Shown: piece after piece, positions 42,691 through 54,373 of the stretch
Numbering within the stretch: position 1 is the stretch's first letter
Layout: the number at the start of each line of letters is the position of its first letter
Source: Atrina japonica
Taxonomy: Eukaryota > Mollusca > Bivalvia > Pterioida > Pinnidae
Direction: 5' to 3'
DNA length: 64,000 nt
Assembly: GCA_030159075.1 (NCBI GenBank)
Contig: BROG01000630.1
Location: forward strand, 124,001-188,000
Made by a program: the position numbers and the translations under genes
Notes under the pieces: generated by a model
Told to the model about the DNA's origin: nothing
The model's database searches: none
What the model saw: only the letters and a program-made list of their open reading frames with translations

Positions 42691-44867
42691 AGTGGCACAT
42701 CTTGGTTCATTCAGAAACCAAAACACTAGTTTTATTTTCCAAAAATAGGTTGTACAGGTAAAACATATTACCTTTCACGACTCCATGCATTATTGAATCT
42801 CTAATACTTTTGTGTCGACAAGTAACCCCTGGAGCGTGTTTGTTTCACTGTCCAGGACAATCCAGACAGGTTGAACACCAATCAAATGCTCTGGAACACT
42901 GTCCTGGACAAGTTCTTACTGTGCCAGCTGAAAAGGTGGTGCAGCTGGAACAGTGACGTCACAACTATGGCGGGGAGGGGGGGGCAGAAAACTCGGTGAT
43001 GGCAGCTGAAGCATTTATTTCGCAGCTATCCAAGAGGTGTTGTAGCACAAATGTGCTGGAGTAAAAGTTAAATTACGAATCGTCTTGGCAATTAGATCCA
43101 CAAAACAACGGGAATTATGTAAATTTTATTGCCATCTGTGAAATAACTACTTCCTGCCCTGGTACATTCGATTGCAACATGTTCTGAGACTTAACTCAAA
43201 TAATTGCAGCGTCCCCCATCCACTATCGTTTTTCGAGGGCTAGAAGGCAACATGTTCACTGGATTCGTCAGCTCTGTACAAATTGTACAGACAAATCAGA
43301 GATGATTATCCAGTTGAGGATGCGCACTCAATACTTCAGGGAAAGAACCCCAATTTTGAAAATAACGTTTCTTAATAAATTCGGCTTTTAGAAGATACAT
43401 ATAACTTTGAAATTCAAATAGAAACGTGATTTTTGTTCCACTGAATATGGTTACAAACAAATTATGACTCCTACTTTTCGCGCCACATGTTAAGATAAAC
43501 AAATCCCATGGTATTCTAGTATCAGTAATTTCCGGTTGACACACTTTTACAGTAAATGCATTCAGGCGCTAATGGAGCAATCGGAGATCGGCGGAATATA
43601 ACGACTGGTTTATTCGGGTTATCTGAGACTGTGCCGGAACAGAACTCTCGCGGTGAATTGAGCACGCCCCTGTTATGATTTGGTTTAGACTCTGTTTTGT
43701 GGAATAAACGGGAGGTTTACCAAACATCACAACCGGTTTATAGACGATAATTTCGTTTGATTTCTTGAACCAAACTAGTTTGAAACTAGTTTCTTTTTTC
43801 TCGTTTAATTATCATTAAAAGTTTCCAACCTGTTCGTGAAACCAAACAAACTACCTCAGAAGGTGGTTTCAGTTGCTTACATGCGGTCCAATGCATGCAA
43901 CTTTAGATGGCGTCAAAGAAGCCACAGTAATGACTAAGGCCACTCCAAGTTTTTATTCAATGTTTAGCGTGTACCCTAAAGTCAAAATCTTTCTTTCTAT
44001 CAGGAAAAAAAACACGAAACCACAGGAAAAAGACAAGATTTAAAGGGGAACAAATGCAATTTTATGCACATCTAAATATTTCCAAATATGTTAACAAAAG
44101 AAAAATATATAAAAAAAAAACCTTATAAATACATATCTTTGGCACATAGATCTACTAATATGAAAATGTTAGTTTTCACTTTGATGAAAATAAATATTTA
44201 TTTTTAATTGTTCACTTTAGAACTATGTTCGAAAATTTTCTCTGGATGTTTTTGTTTTCGTCTCATAATCTCAAAACTTATCTGTCTTTCAACAGACGCT
44301 AACAAAGGGAAAATTTGGAATGACCTTATGAGACGTACATGTACTTTGTCTTATTAATAAAGTATTGAAACAAGTTTTGATTCATTTTAAACAATGTTTT
44401 AGACTCGACAAAATATATAGTAAAACTGGTTTACGCCAATCTCTTAAATAGAGTTGTCTGTGTACGAGATTGGGTTAAATACAGCGGCATAGAGGGGACG
44501 CTAGCAAAACTATTTTTATCTCGTTCCCATGAGTTATCATATTGTCCTTTCCAAGAGATATTAACGTTTGAAAAATTATTTTTATCTTGTTCCTACGATA
44601 TAATAATTTCGTTTCCACGATATATTTGTGCTTGCAAAATTATTTTTATCTCGTTCCCACGGCATAATTTTACTTTTTCATTGGTTGATTATCTCGTTCG
44701 AACGACGTTTAAAACGTCTTTTTTTAATATCCCCACAGAAAAGGAGGGTTTATACTGCCACAAGCATAAAAAGAAAATATGCTCAATGTCAAACAAAGAT
44801 TTTAATTTCATGACGCAAAAAACTTTTTTGAATTGAAATAGAAAATATCGTTAATATAAAAATAGTC
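42691..44867. other. Spacer between the LINE and Polinton-B
   Basis: No supported gene. Near 44508, 44575 and 44637 a motif (attatttttatctcgttccc) recurs at about 65-base spacing, giving a short diverged tandem array. The minus frame at 43296-43544 and the plus frame at 44628-44813 have no family. The left end of Polinton-B may lie here but no inverted-repeat partner was found on its right side. Confidence 0.45.
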
Positions 44868-47800
44868 ATGTCTATCCTTTCAACAATAAAATCTTTTTAT
44901 AATAAGGGTGTAATTACAATGAAAAGTATTTACAATACTGTTTCAAATAATATTATGGGAATATCAAACGAAGATCAAATCAAGAAAGATTTGGATTTGA
45001 TAAGACCTAAATTCGACCGAGTGATGAATGAATTAAAAGAACGAAAAAGAGTGATTGGAAAGAAGTGATGAAGGAAGTTAAACAAGACTATTCGGAAGAA
45101 TTTGAAGACTGTGCTCAGTTTAGAAATTTTTATACTTCTGTGAAAAGAAATGTGAATACATTCAGGGATTTTAATAAGATGTTCGAACGCTTAAGGAAAT
45201 TTATGATTAAGAAGATTTAAAACGAGTTCGAAAGAAAATGTTCTTTAAAATTCCAGATCGCTGTAACAGCAGAGTTTGAGAAAAATGGAGAAATGAAAGA
45301 GATGACATTTTTTAGAAAACAGCGAGTAGTTCTATCCCCCGAAACTATCGAAAGGGATCTTAAAGAAATAGAAACTACTATGGCAGACAGTATCGAAAAA
45401 GTTTCGGGATCTGGATGTAGATTTCACGGTTGTAAGATGCTGTATTTAAAATTTGCCAATTATCAACTCCTCAGGGGCAGCTCATATATCCCTTTATCTA
45501 AAAAACTTAAAAAACAAAATCAATCATCAATTTAAAAACATTGATGGCAAATGTGTTGTCTATTCTATACTTTGTTCTTTATATTACGAGGGATTTAAGG
45601 AACACCCTGGGCGAGTTAGCAAATATAAAAAATATATGGATAGACTTAATTTGGAGGGAGTTTCATTTCCCACTCCAGTCGCCGAGATTTCCAGAATAGA
45701 AAAACAAAACGATCTTTCAATCAATGTATACGGTTGGGAGGAGGATAAACTTAACATATATCACGTTTCACAACAACCAGACGGCATGAAAGAAGTCAAT
45801 TTAATGCTAATCATGGACGCTGACCAGAAATGGCACTATTGCTGCGTTAATGATTTATCAAGACTTGTCCGTCAAGGAAGTTCGAATACAAAATTCCTTT
45901 GTAGACGATGCCTCCATGCCTACTCCAGTGAGGATTGTTTAGAGAGGCATAAAGGAGATTGTTTAGGTGTAATATAAAAAAAAATCAGATACCAAAGTAT
46001 AAATCAATAGAATGTCCAGGACATAGATACAAATCCGGTAAAAATGGACAAAGACGGACCTCTGGAAACCAAGAGGTGGGATCAGGTGCCATGGAGGAGT
46101 AAGCATCCCCTGTTGACCGGTCACACCCGCCGTAAGGCCACAGTCAATGACACTCTTGTTGTCCCTAAGATGCGAAAACCTGGAAATAATATATGTAAGT
46201 TTAAAAAATTCCGACATAAAATGTGGGTCCCATGTGTTATATATGCAGACTTCGAATCCATCATCAAGCCTTTCGATAAACAAGTGGGTGAAAGAACTTA
46301 TCTAAATTCGATCCACGAAGGGTGTAGTTTTTGGTTATCAGGTTGTATGGGAAAATTATAAGGAGGATCCTGTCATTTTTCGTGGAAAGGGAGCAATACT
46401 CAAATTTTTAGAGACTTTACAAAAAGAGGAAGAGAGGATAAATGAGGTATTCGCTAACAAGGTTCCCCTAACATGGGAAAGTGAAGATAGGGAGAGATTT
46501 GAGGCGGCAACAGAATGTTGGATTTGTGAAGAAAATTTCAAAGATGGAGAACGGGAAATTAGCAAATTGCAAGATCGAAGGGGAGAATTTTTAAAGAGAT
46601 GGAAAACTCTGATGATTTAAAGAAACAATATGAACGTATTATTTTTCAAATTAAATAGAAAGATAGAGGTGAAAAAGTATTTGACCATTGCCATATCACA
46701 GGAAAATATAGTGGAGCTGCTCACAAAAAGTGCTAAGGCTGATCGTTAAAAAGGGTGTGACCCCATTCCAGTCATTTTCCATAACTTGAGGGGATATGAT
46801 GGACATCTACTCATTCAAGAGATTGCTAAGGTATCGGGAAAGATAAGCTGCATTCCAACGAATGGCGAAAAATTTATGTGGTTTACTCTCGGTCAGTTAC
46901 GAGTTTTGGATAGTTTCCAATTCATGTCTACATCATTGGCGAAGTTAGTAGGAAATATCAACAAGTTTCCAAGTTTGGAGAAAGTATTCAAAGAAAAATC
47001 GGAATTGCTTAAGATGAAAGGTTTTTACCCATACGAATATATGGATACATTTGAAAGATTTGAAGAAACCAGTCTTCCACCCCGAGAAAAGTTTTATAGT
47101 AGTCTTTCACAAGAACATATTAGCGAAAAAGACTACAAACACGCTCAAAAACTTTGGAAAGAATTTAAGTGTAAGACTATAGGGCATTATCACGATTTAT
47201 ATCTCAAGACTGATGTTCTATTGTTAAGCGACGTGTTTTAGAATTTTCGAGCGACGAGCATAAAACACTATTGTTTAGATCCGTGCCATTATTATACCGC
47301 TCCAGGGTTAGCGTGGGATGCACTCTTGAAGATGACGAAAATCAAGTTAGAATTTCAAATTGATTTAGATTAACATCTTTTTATCGAGAAAGGGATGCGA
47401 GGAGGCATAACTCTTGTCCCCAATCGCTATTCTAAAGCCAATAATCGTTATATGAAAGATTATGATCCCAAAATTGGAAGTACATGTATATACATTATGT
47501 ATTGGGATGCGAATGCTTTATACTCAGAAGCTATGTTTCATTCTCTACCTTATAGAAAATTTTAATGTGTGGATGCCGTTAAAGATCCTCTCAATCCACC
47601 AGAAAGTAAGGGCTATATTTGAGCGGTAGATTTAAAATATCCTCACCATTTACACGATTTACACAACGATTATCCCTTAGCTCCCGAACGCATCAAAGTG
47701 AACATCGAAGAACTTTCCGAATATCAAAAAGAATTATTGAAGCAGAGCGGTCTTTGAGGCACTGGTCCGGAGAAACTTGTACCAAATTAAGGGGGTAAGG

Positions 47801-48747
47801 AGAAATACGTTGTCCACTATAAAACATTGGGATTAAATGTGTCTTTAGGATTGAAGTTGGAAAAAGTTCACCGAGTGTTAAGTTTTGATGAAAAGCCATG
47901 GATGGAACCTTATATTAAATTAAACACTGAACTGTAAAAACGATTTTGATCAAGATTTTCTCAAATTAATGAACAGTTAGGTCCTTGGAAAGACGATGAA
48001 AAATGTTAGAAAACGTCTCAACACCCAATTTCTCAAGAGTAATGAAAATATAGAAGAATCTCGTAAGTTGAACGAAAAAATTAGAAAAACCAACAACAAT
48101 CCTTCTTTTGAACGAGTGAATATCATTAATGATGATTTAGCCTTAGCTCATTTAAGGAAACTACATGTTACTTCGGATAAACCCGTCTACGTTGGGATGT
48201 CTATTCTCGATTTATCTAGGTCTCATATGTATAACTGGTATTTTAATTATTATTGTATACGGATACAGATAGTTTGGTGTTGGAGGAAGAAACGGATGAC
48301 GCATATCAAGACATGGTGAAACATGCGGATGAATTTGACTTTTCCAATTTTCCAGACAAACATCCATGTTTCCAACATATTCAGGAGCTGCGTGCATTTA
48401 AAGATAAAGATAAAAAACTTAAATTTAAGGATGAGTGTGATGGTACGCCGATTAATACGTTTATCGGGTTAAAACCGAAAATGTACACCATATTATTAGA
48501 CGATTTGACCGTCGTCAAGAAAGCAAAGGGCGTCAAACAAGGTGTTGTTAAAAAGAGATTGGTGTTATGGATTATGAAAATACGCTTTATAAAACAAAAG
48601 ACGATGCATTTATTACGATCGATGAAACAGGTGGTTTATGGCTTAGCGCTTAAGAAAGTTGCTTTATCTCCCAACGACACAAAAGTCTATATCAGAGAAG
48701 ACAAAATTTCGACTTATGCATTGAGACATTGGAGGTTAACTTCTTAA
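44868..48747 (+). pseudogene. Protein-primed DNA polymerase B of Polinton-B
   Basis: N-terminal region: VAEISRIEKQNDLSINVYGW and the zinc-finger-like FLCRRCLHAYSSEDCLERHK (C-x2-C...H). Exonuclease: VIYADFESI (Exo I Asp-x-Glu, near 46240), FHNLRGYDGHLL (Exo II, near 46780), YHDLYLKTDVLLL (Exo III, near 47190). Polymerase: DANALYSEAM (motif A, near 47508), KLMNS-stop-VLGKTM (motif B, with a TAG at 47975-47977), YTDTDSLV (motif C, near 48256). This is the PolB of Polintons, which copies the element with a terminal-protein primer. The gene is broken by a 175-bp retroelement-tail insertion at about 45975-46150, many stops (46618, 47239, 47373 and others) and several shifts. Protein, if intact, would exceed 1,200 aa. 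Confidence 0.87.
45975..46150 (-). mobile_element. Penelope-type tail inserted in PolB
   Basis: Reverse complement of about 2400-2575 (shared ccatttttaccggatttgta and ctattgatttatactttggt). It falls between the zinc-finger part (ending HKGDCLG) and the exonuclease part (KMRKPGNNICKFKKF) of PolB, so it interrupts what was one gene. The t/a-rich edge at 45972-45985 may be the insertion joint. The plus frame at 46044-46361 starts inside it. Confidence 0.75.
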
Positions 48748-48759
48748 TAATATATGTTT

Positions 48760-49250
48760 TTCAACATATAATATTTATGGAACGACCAATAATTCTTCTC
48801 TTACGAAATTTCTCTAAGGGGCGGGTGGTTTTAAATAATACCTTGCATTCTAAAATTTCGATCAACTTCATGTTTATCAACACTCCAAATGGGATCGGTC
48901 GCTCTCTTCCGTCCTCCCTCTAATTCACCCGGTTGGTATAAATATCTAACTGTAGCCATAGGACAAATGGGTTTTTGGTTTTTTTTTAAATAGTTTTAAC
49001 TTTTTGCGGTTATCTATCAGAATTAATAGCTTTTACCACATTTGGCAATCGTTTTACCCATTCTCTATTCCGTTTATCATTTTTAATTTCTTTATCGTAT
49101 TGATAAGTAAAAAGTTTCCCCCCAGAGTTTTATTAAATCGTTCGACAACAGCTTGATCACGATGAATGTCAGCTCTACCTCTTCTTATACTCGTTTTATG
49201 TTTAGACATTAATTTAGTTACATCGCCCATAAATTCACTCCTTTATATTA
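48760..49250 (-). pseudogene. Polinton-B integrase, C-terminal part
   Basis: The minus-strand reading gives KHKTSIRRGRADIHRDQAVV then ERFNKTL, where the Glu is the third catalytic residue of the DDE integrase. NREWVKRLPNVVKAINSD follows and a tail with YLYQPGELEGGRKRATDPIW (in shifted frames), a recognisable C-terminal block of Polinton integrases. The first two catalytic aspartates are missing: sequence upstream of 49250 is the ATPase start instead. Confidence 0.75.
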
Positions 49251-49337
49251 ATTTTCCAAGAGATCTAATACGAATTCTGTCTTTCCGCAAGCGGTGTCTC
49301 CACGTATAATTGCACAATGAGGTTCTTTAATAAACAT
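49251..49337 (-). pseudogene. Polinton-B packaging ATPase, N-terminal stub
   Basis: ATG at 49337 opens MFIKEPHCAIIRGDTACGKT, a clean Walker A P-loop, followed by EFVLDLLEN; within a few codons the sequence passes into integrase. The rest of the ATPase (Walker B, sensor) is absent, so a deletion has joined the ATPase head to the integrase tail. It starts 17 bases beyond the stop of the capsid gene. Confidence 0.75.
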
Positions 49338-49353
49338 TTTATTAAAGAACAAA

Positions 49354-50622
49354 TTATTTTAAGATATCACAAACATAAATCGACCATCTTGAAGATTTAA
49401 CCACATAGATATAAACATCCAGTGGATCGTTATCCGTTTCCTCTTCTCTTTCAATTCTGACGGAAATACCTTCCGATATATTTTGTAATTTCCGGTCTGT
49501 TCCATGAAGGGCGTTATCATCCGTACTTCGTAGATCTAATCCATAATGATAACGTAGGAACTATCCAACAGTCATATCAGTCATTGCTGTTTCAGTCAGT
49601 ACTTGACCCACTCAAGGGTCTCGATTTCTACCTTGGGAAAACCATTTTGATCTCATCATACTGTTGATACGATCTCATCCCTTGACTGTACAGCTGGTTG
49701 GGTTGGCCCTCTATCGTTACTTGAACATTTTTTATCCGAGGATTATAAAAAATGTTCTACATCTTTTCGCGTTATATCATCAAATAGAAAAAGTACACCA
49801 GTCAAACTCTTGGCTGGCGTATTGATTTGATAAGTGAGAACAGCGTCGGATTTTCTGATTGTTGATTTTCTATATCTAAGGATATTATCGAAATAAATAA
49901 CGTGTTGGCCTTGACATACTCTCTGTCTTATACTTCTTGCCAATGATGGATCTGTCACTTTATTAAATTCGAGACAGATGTTTGAAAGGGTATAACTCAC
50001 CTCTTTGTCTGCTTCATCAGCCATGACAACCTTTTTAAAATCATTAAACGCAATCATATATTCTAAACGATCTTTCAACCCCGATTGGTAGTAAGGTTCG
50101 TGTGTTTCTAATAACTCAAAATCTAAAGGTATACAAAAACGATTACCATAAGCAGAAGCAATTTCAAATAGTTCACTCCTATTACGAGGAAGTTGTTCAA
50201 TAGGTCGAGGTCGACCGATATTCAAACTCATGCGTTGAATATCTTGATATATTGATATATCATGTTTTTGCGTTCACTCTCTGGCAGCCAAAGATCTTTA
50301 TACACGAGCTATTTATCTGCATCGTCAAGACTTAAAATGGTATTACCACTCATCTTTACCTCTAATTTTTTACGATATTTCGCCCGAGGTTATTAAAAAC
50401 ACCCACTTTTTTGGATCTCCTCCGTGTACTATAGCTTCGATAGAAAAAGCTAATTTAGAAGACGTCGTGTTCACCCAAATTAGGAAATCGAACGGTTAAC
50501 GTTTCGTTTTCTGAAATGGTAGATGGATTATGTGAAATAACGACGCTTTGTCTAATGCCTTTAACCCAGTGGGGTATTCTTAACTGACGGTCCGGATTTA
50601 GTTTTTCTCCGTATGTGTTCAT
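49354..50622 (-). pseudogene. Major capsid protein of Polinton-B (double jelly roll, classical Polinton type)
   Basis: Starts MNTYGEKLNPDRQLRIPHWV at 50622. It passes a shift near 50480 and others to the long clear frame 50231-49743, with LDFELLETHEPYYQSGLKDR, YMIAFNDFKKVV, SYTLSNICLEFNKVTD and SAVLTYQINTPAKS-like sequence (KSDAVLTYQINTPAKS). It continues in shifted frames with VTIEGQPNQLYSQGM and LDLRSTDDNALHG to a stop at 49354. These are hallmark blocks of the classical Polinton major capsid protein. It would be about 420 aa. The breaks are few compared with PolB. Confidence 0.8.
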
Positions 50623-50628
50623 TTTTAA

Positions 50629-50796
50629 ATGATAGATAAAAAAATTTTAAATGATAAAATGGATGATATAGAAATGACCGATTTCAATAAATCGACATAC
50701 GATAATGTCGATGATGATGAAAAAACACCGCTTTTAGGCGATCAAGATACTACGTTCTATGATAATGCGGGACATGATAATGGGACATGTATATAG
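50629..50796 (+). CDS. Small acidic ORF with acidic-dileucine-like motif
   Basis: 55 codons from ATG 50629 (alternative ATG 50659). Acidic, with DDDEKTPLLGDQ, which fits an [DE]xxxL[LI] sorting motif, and TFYDNAG. Its start lies six bases from the divergent capsid start at 50622. Downstream, in another frame, a hydrophobic GAWVAIVGFLL stretch suggests that a membrane anchor once followed. Not recognised; could be chance. Confidence 0.35.
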   Translation: MIDKKILNDKMDDIEMTDFNKSTYDNVDDDEKTPLLGDQDTTFYDNAGHDNGTCI

Positions 50797-50843
50797 TTGG
50801 GTGAGCATTTATGGGTGCTTGGGTGGCTATTGTAGGGTTTTTA

Positions 50844-51887
50844 TTAACGAAGTTCAACGAAAATAAGAAAAGCCATTAATGCTAATGAAAATATAGCAGA
50901 CTTGTGATCTTCGTGATCTGTGTCTTTTTTAAGAGGTGGTTTTACCTCAACATGTTTTTTAACAGTAGAAACTATCTTTTTAAATTCTTTAGGATTTAAT
51001 TCCTCATTTCGTCCTATTTTAGCATCATTCGGTGCAATCACTATATCATTGTTATAGTCTTCAATATGTCTTCCAATCTTTAACATCATATTACTGGGCG
51101 CCATGTATAATCGTGGAAAAAAGACGTAATCTACTTTGCTTTGTGCAAAATTTAATGTTTTTTCATAACGATCTATATCTGTAGGTATATCCACTGGTCT
51201 ATTTATCGAATCTTCTATCAACACTAAGAATTGTTCTTGAGCACCAAGCGAGGGGGCTCCACTACCTACTGTATGTGCCCTGGTTTCTCCTTGAGCGCCT
51301 AAAATAGCCCAGACATAAGTTCTAATGCTTTCATCAATCCTTACAACACCTGGTAAAGTATACCAATCTTTGACTTTACCTAAAATAAAAATAGTCCACT
51401 TTTCTTGTTGTTGATAGCCACCTCCAAAAATACTTCCCTTTATTTTCCAATCTGTTTCGGGGGGTACACCAAACTCTCGACATATTCTTTTATAAGCCGA
51501 TTTATCGACGTTATTATTGTATATGTTAAAATCTGGATCACTTGGTAATGGGCAGGACATCTCTTTCAAAATTCTTCGTATTTGGTAATAAATATGGAAT
51601 TTAAATAAAGATTTTGATAAAGGATCACCCATCATCGTTTTTTCGATGGATACGCCGCAACCACTCATTGCACACCAAACAGCGAAATTCAGTTGATTTC
51701 TCCAAAAAGTGATGGGTTCATAATACCACCTTGGTAATAGCTCCTTTACGTTTTCATCTCCAGCTCCAAAAATATCTGGGATGTCGTATTTTAAGAAGAT
51801 ATTTTCGAACGAAGCGTGAAAATGATTAGTTTCGTTGACGCAAACATCGAATGATGTTAATTGAAGATCCTCTTTATCACTATACAT
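50844..51887 (-). CDS. Intact 347-aa Polinton-B protein, function unassigned
   Basis: The longest unbroken transposon frame in the window. It has FAVWCAMSGCGVS, KSLFKFHIYYQIRRIL, RICREFGVPPETDWK and a C-terminal membrane-type segment (IFSLALMAFLIFVEL) after a basic KKHVEVKPPLKKD stretch. Proteins with the WCAxxGCG and FHxYYQxRRIL blocks accompany classical Polinton capsid genes, so it is probably a virion or assembly protein; no enzyme signature is seen. Its 62-base gap to the divergent penton-like gene suggests a shared promoter. Its intactness next to wrecked PolB is notable. Confidence 0.65.
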   Translation of the reverse strand: MYSDKEDLQLTSFDVCVNETNHFHASFENIFLKYDIPDIFGAGDENVKELLPRWYYEPITFWRNQLNFAVWCAMSGCGVSIEKTMMGDPLSKSLFKFHIYYQIRRILKEMSCPLPSDPDFNIYNNNVDKSAYKRICREFGVPPETDWKIKGSIFGGGYQQQEKWTIFILGKVKDWYTLPGVVRIDESIRTYVWAILGAQGETRAHTVGSGAPSLGAQEQFLVLIEDSINRPVDIPTDIDRYEKTLNFAQSKVDYVFFPRLYMAPSNMMLKIGRHIEDYNNDIVIAPNDAKIGRNEELNPKEFKKIVSTVKKHVEVKPPLKKDTDHEDHKSAIFSLALMAFLIFVELR

Positions 51888-51949
51888 AGGACCAACTGGG
51901 TAGTTTGATTTTGTGAAAATTTACACTTTTAATTATATACTTATTAAAA

Positions 51950-52840
<891 letters not shown>

Positions 52841-54339
52841 ACATGAATTGACTGAATTAGTTCTACGAATCACTAAAGCCTACTGGATGATGATGATTTA
52901 AATATCAGGATTATAGTTATACGATCCACAACATATTTAGAGAATGTAATGTCCACAGTATTTGCACATTATTTATGTAAGTGGTATTCATTATGATACA
53001 GAAATCGTGGTTCAAAATAAAAGCGGGAATTAAAACTTGTGCATAAACTCAATAAATTTTCGTGCCATTTACAATTTATGAGAACCAGTGTTTTCATTGC
53101 TAAAACAAGTTTATTAAAACTTTTATTTGATAGCTTAAAATCGGGGCAGAAAGTTCGGCCTAAGAGGTAACGTGAAAAAAAATTCTATAAACCTTTTCAT
53201 GATAACGTATAATAAAGATTACTGGACATTTTGTACCCATGACGAATCGTACCCAATGAAAGATGAATCGTACCCTGTGAATTTTGGGTACGAAAAACAT
53301 CTGGTCAAATCGTACCCTGTATATATTTTGGCACGATTTGTCCTGGACATTGTGTACTCTGAATCTGATGCACATTTGAATTTAGGTTTAAAACAAATCT
53401 GGTATCATGATGTCGAGTAATTCAGTGCGTCGTCTACTTCTGCACTCTACATTATAGTAATGTATAATAGATGAAGCGCACAGAACAGTGTATGCCAATA
53501 ACATCGGTCTGTCGGTCTCGACTGACAAAAATCCGTTCGGACTGATATTCTTCTCCTAATTTCCGGACTGCATGACCGATGCCATTTTGAGTAATAGTTT
53601 TCCATGATTATGCACTCGTAAACTTTTTTTAACGCCAAGTCATTACTTGTTCATAACAAAGCTCTAAATCATTTGCAGAAGCGACCGTTTTTTAGGTTTT
53701 GGCGAGTGTTTAGTTGCAAATCAATCACATATTGCGACTAGTTTCTACCGAACCAGAAATCAAAAGTTTTCCGTTTTGACTCTGAAATTACATCACCGAA
53801 ATCATGGTCAGCTATGCCCTTTACAACAATGCATTTGACTATTCAGTTTCGATAAATTGAAGCGTCTGACTCGCATTGATTACTGTCAAAAAAGCACGTT
53901 GTGTGCTGTCACATTTGTACGACTTTCAACTTGAAACTTTCCAAACAGAACAAGGTGACGTTTTCTTTAAATCAGTGTCGATTTCAAGATAACAATCTGC
54001 CACATCATCGGACAGCTTGAGTTTGAAAGATCTTGGTTTAAGAAATATTTGTGCTGAGTCATGGCTAGTGATCGAAAAGGGAGACAGATGCTTGCTTTGT
54101 AAATTCTGTCGAAATGCAGACTATTTATACGTCATATCGGCCGTTAGAAATAAAAAAAAAAATAGAAATTTAAGTTTGCCATAACAATATGAAAAATGTG
54201 GGCTTATATTATAAACTCCTTGTCTGAGCGGAAAAAAAATGGAATAAACATCATTTATAACGGTTTGAATATGATAAAGTCGAATCATTTTAAAATAAAT
54301 GTGTTTTCTTTCATTTCTTCATGTGGAAAAATGTTCTCA

Positions 54340-54372
<33 letters not shown>
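54340..54372. repeat. (CA)n(TA)n microsatellite
   Basis: About ten CA units followed by about six TA units. Confidence 0.95.

Positions 54373-54373
<1 letters not shown>

Noticed and set aside
44868..48747. PolB as the missing polymerase of Polinton-A
   Set aside because: It lies 3 kb outside the precisely defined ends and duplication of Polinton-A, and is linked to a different capsid type.
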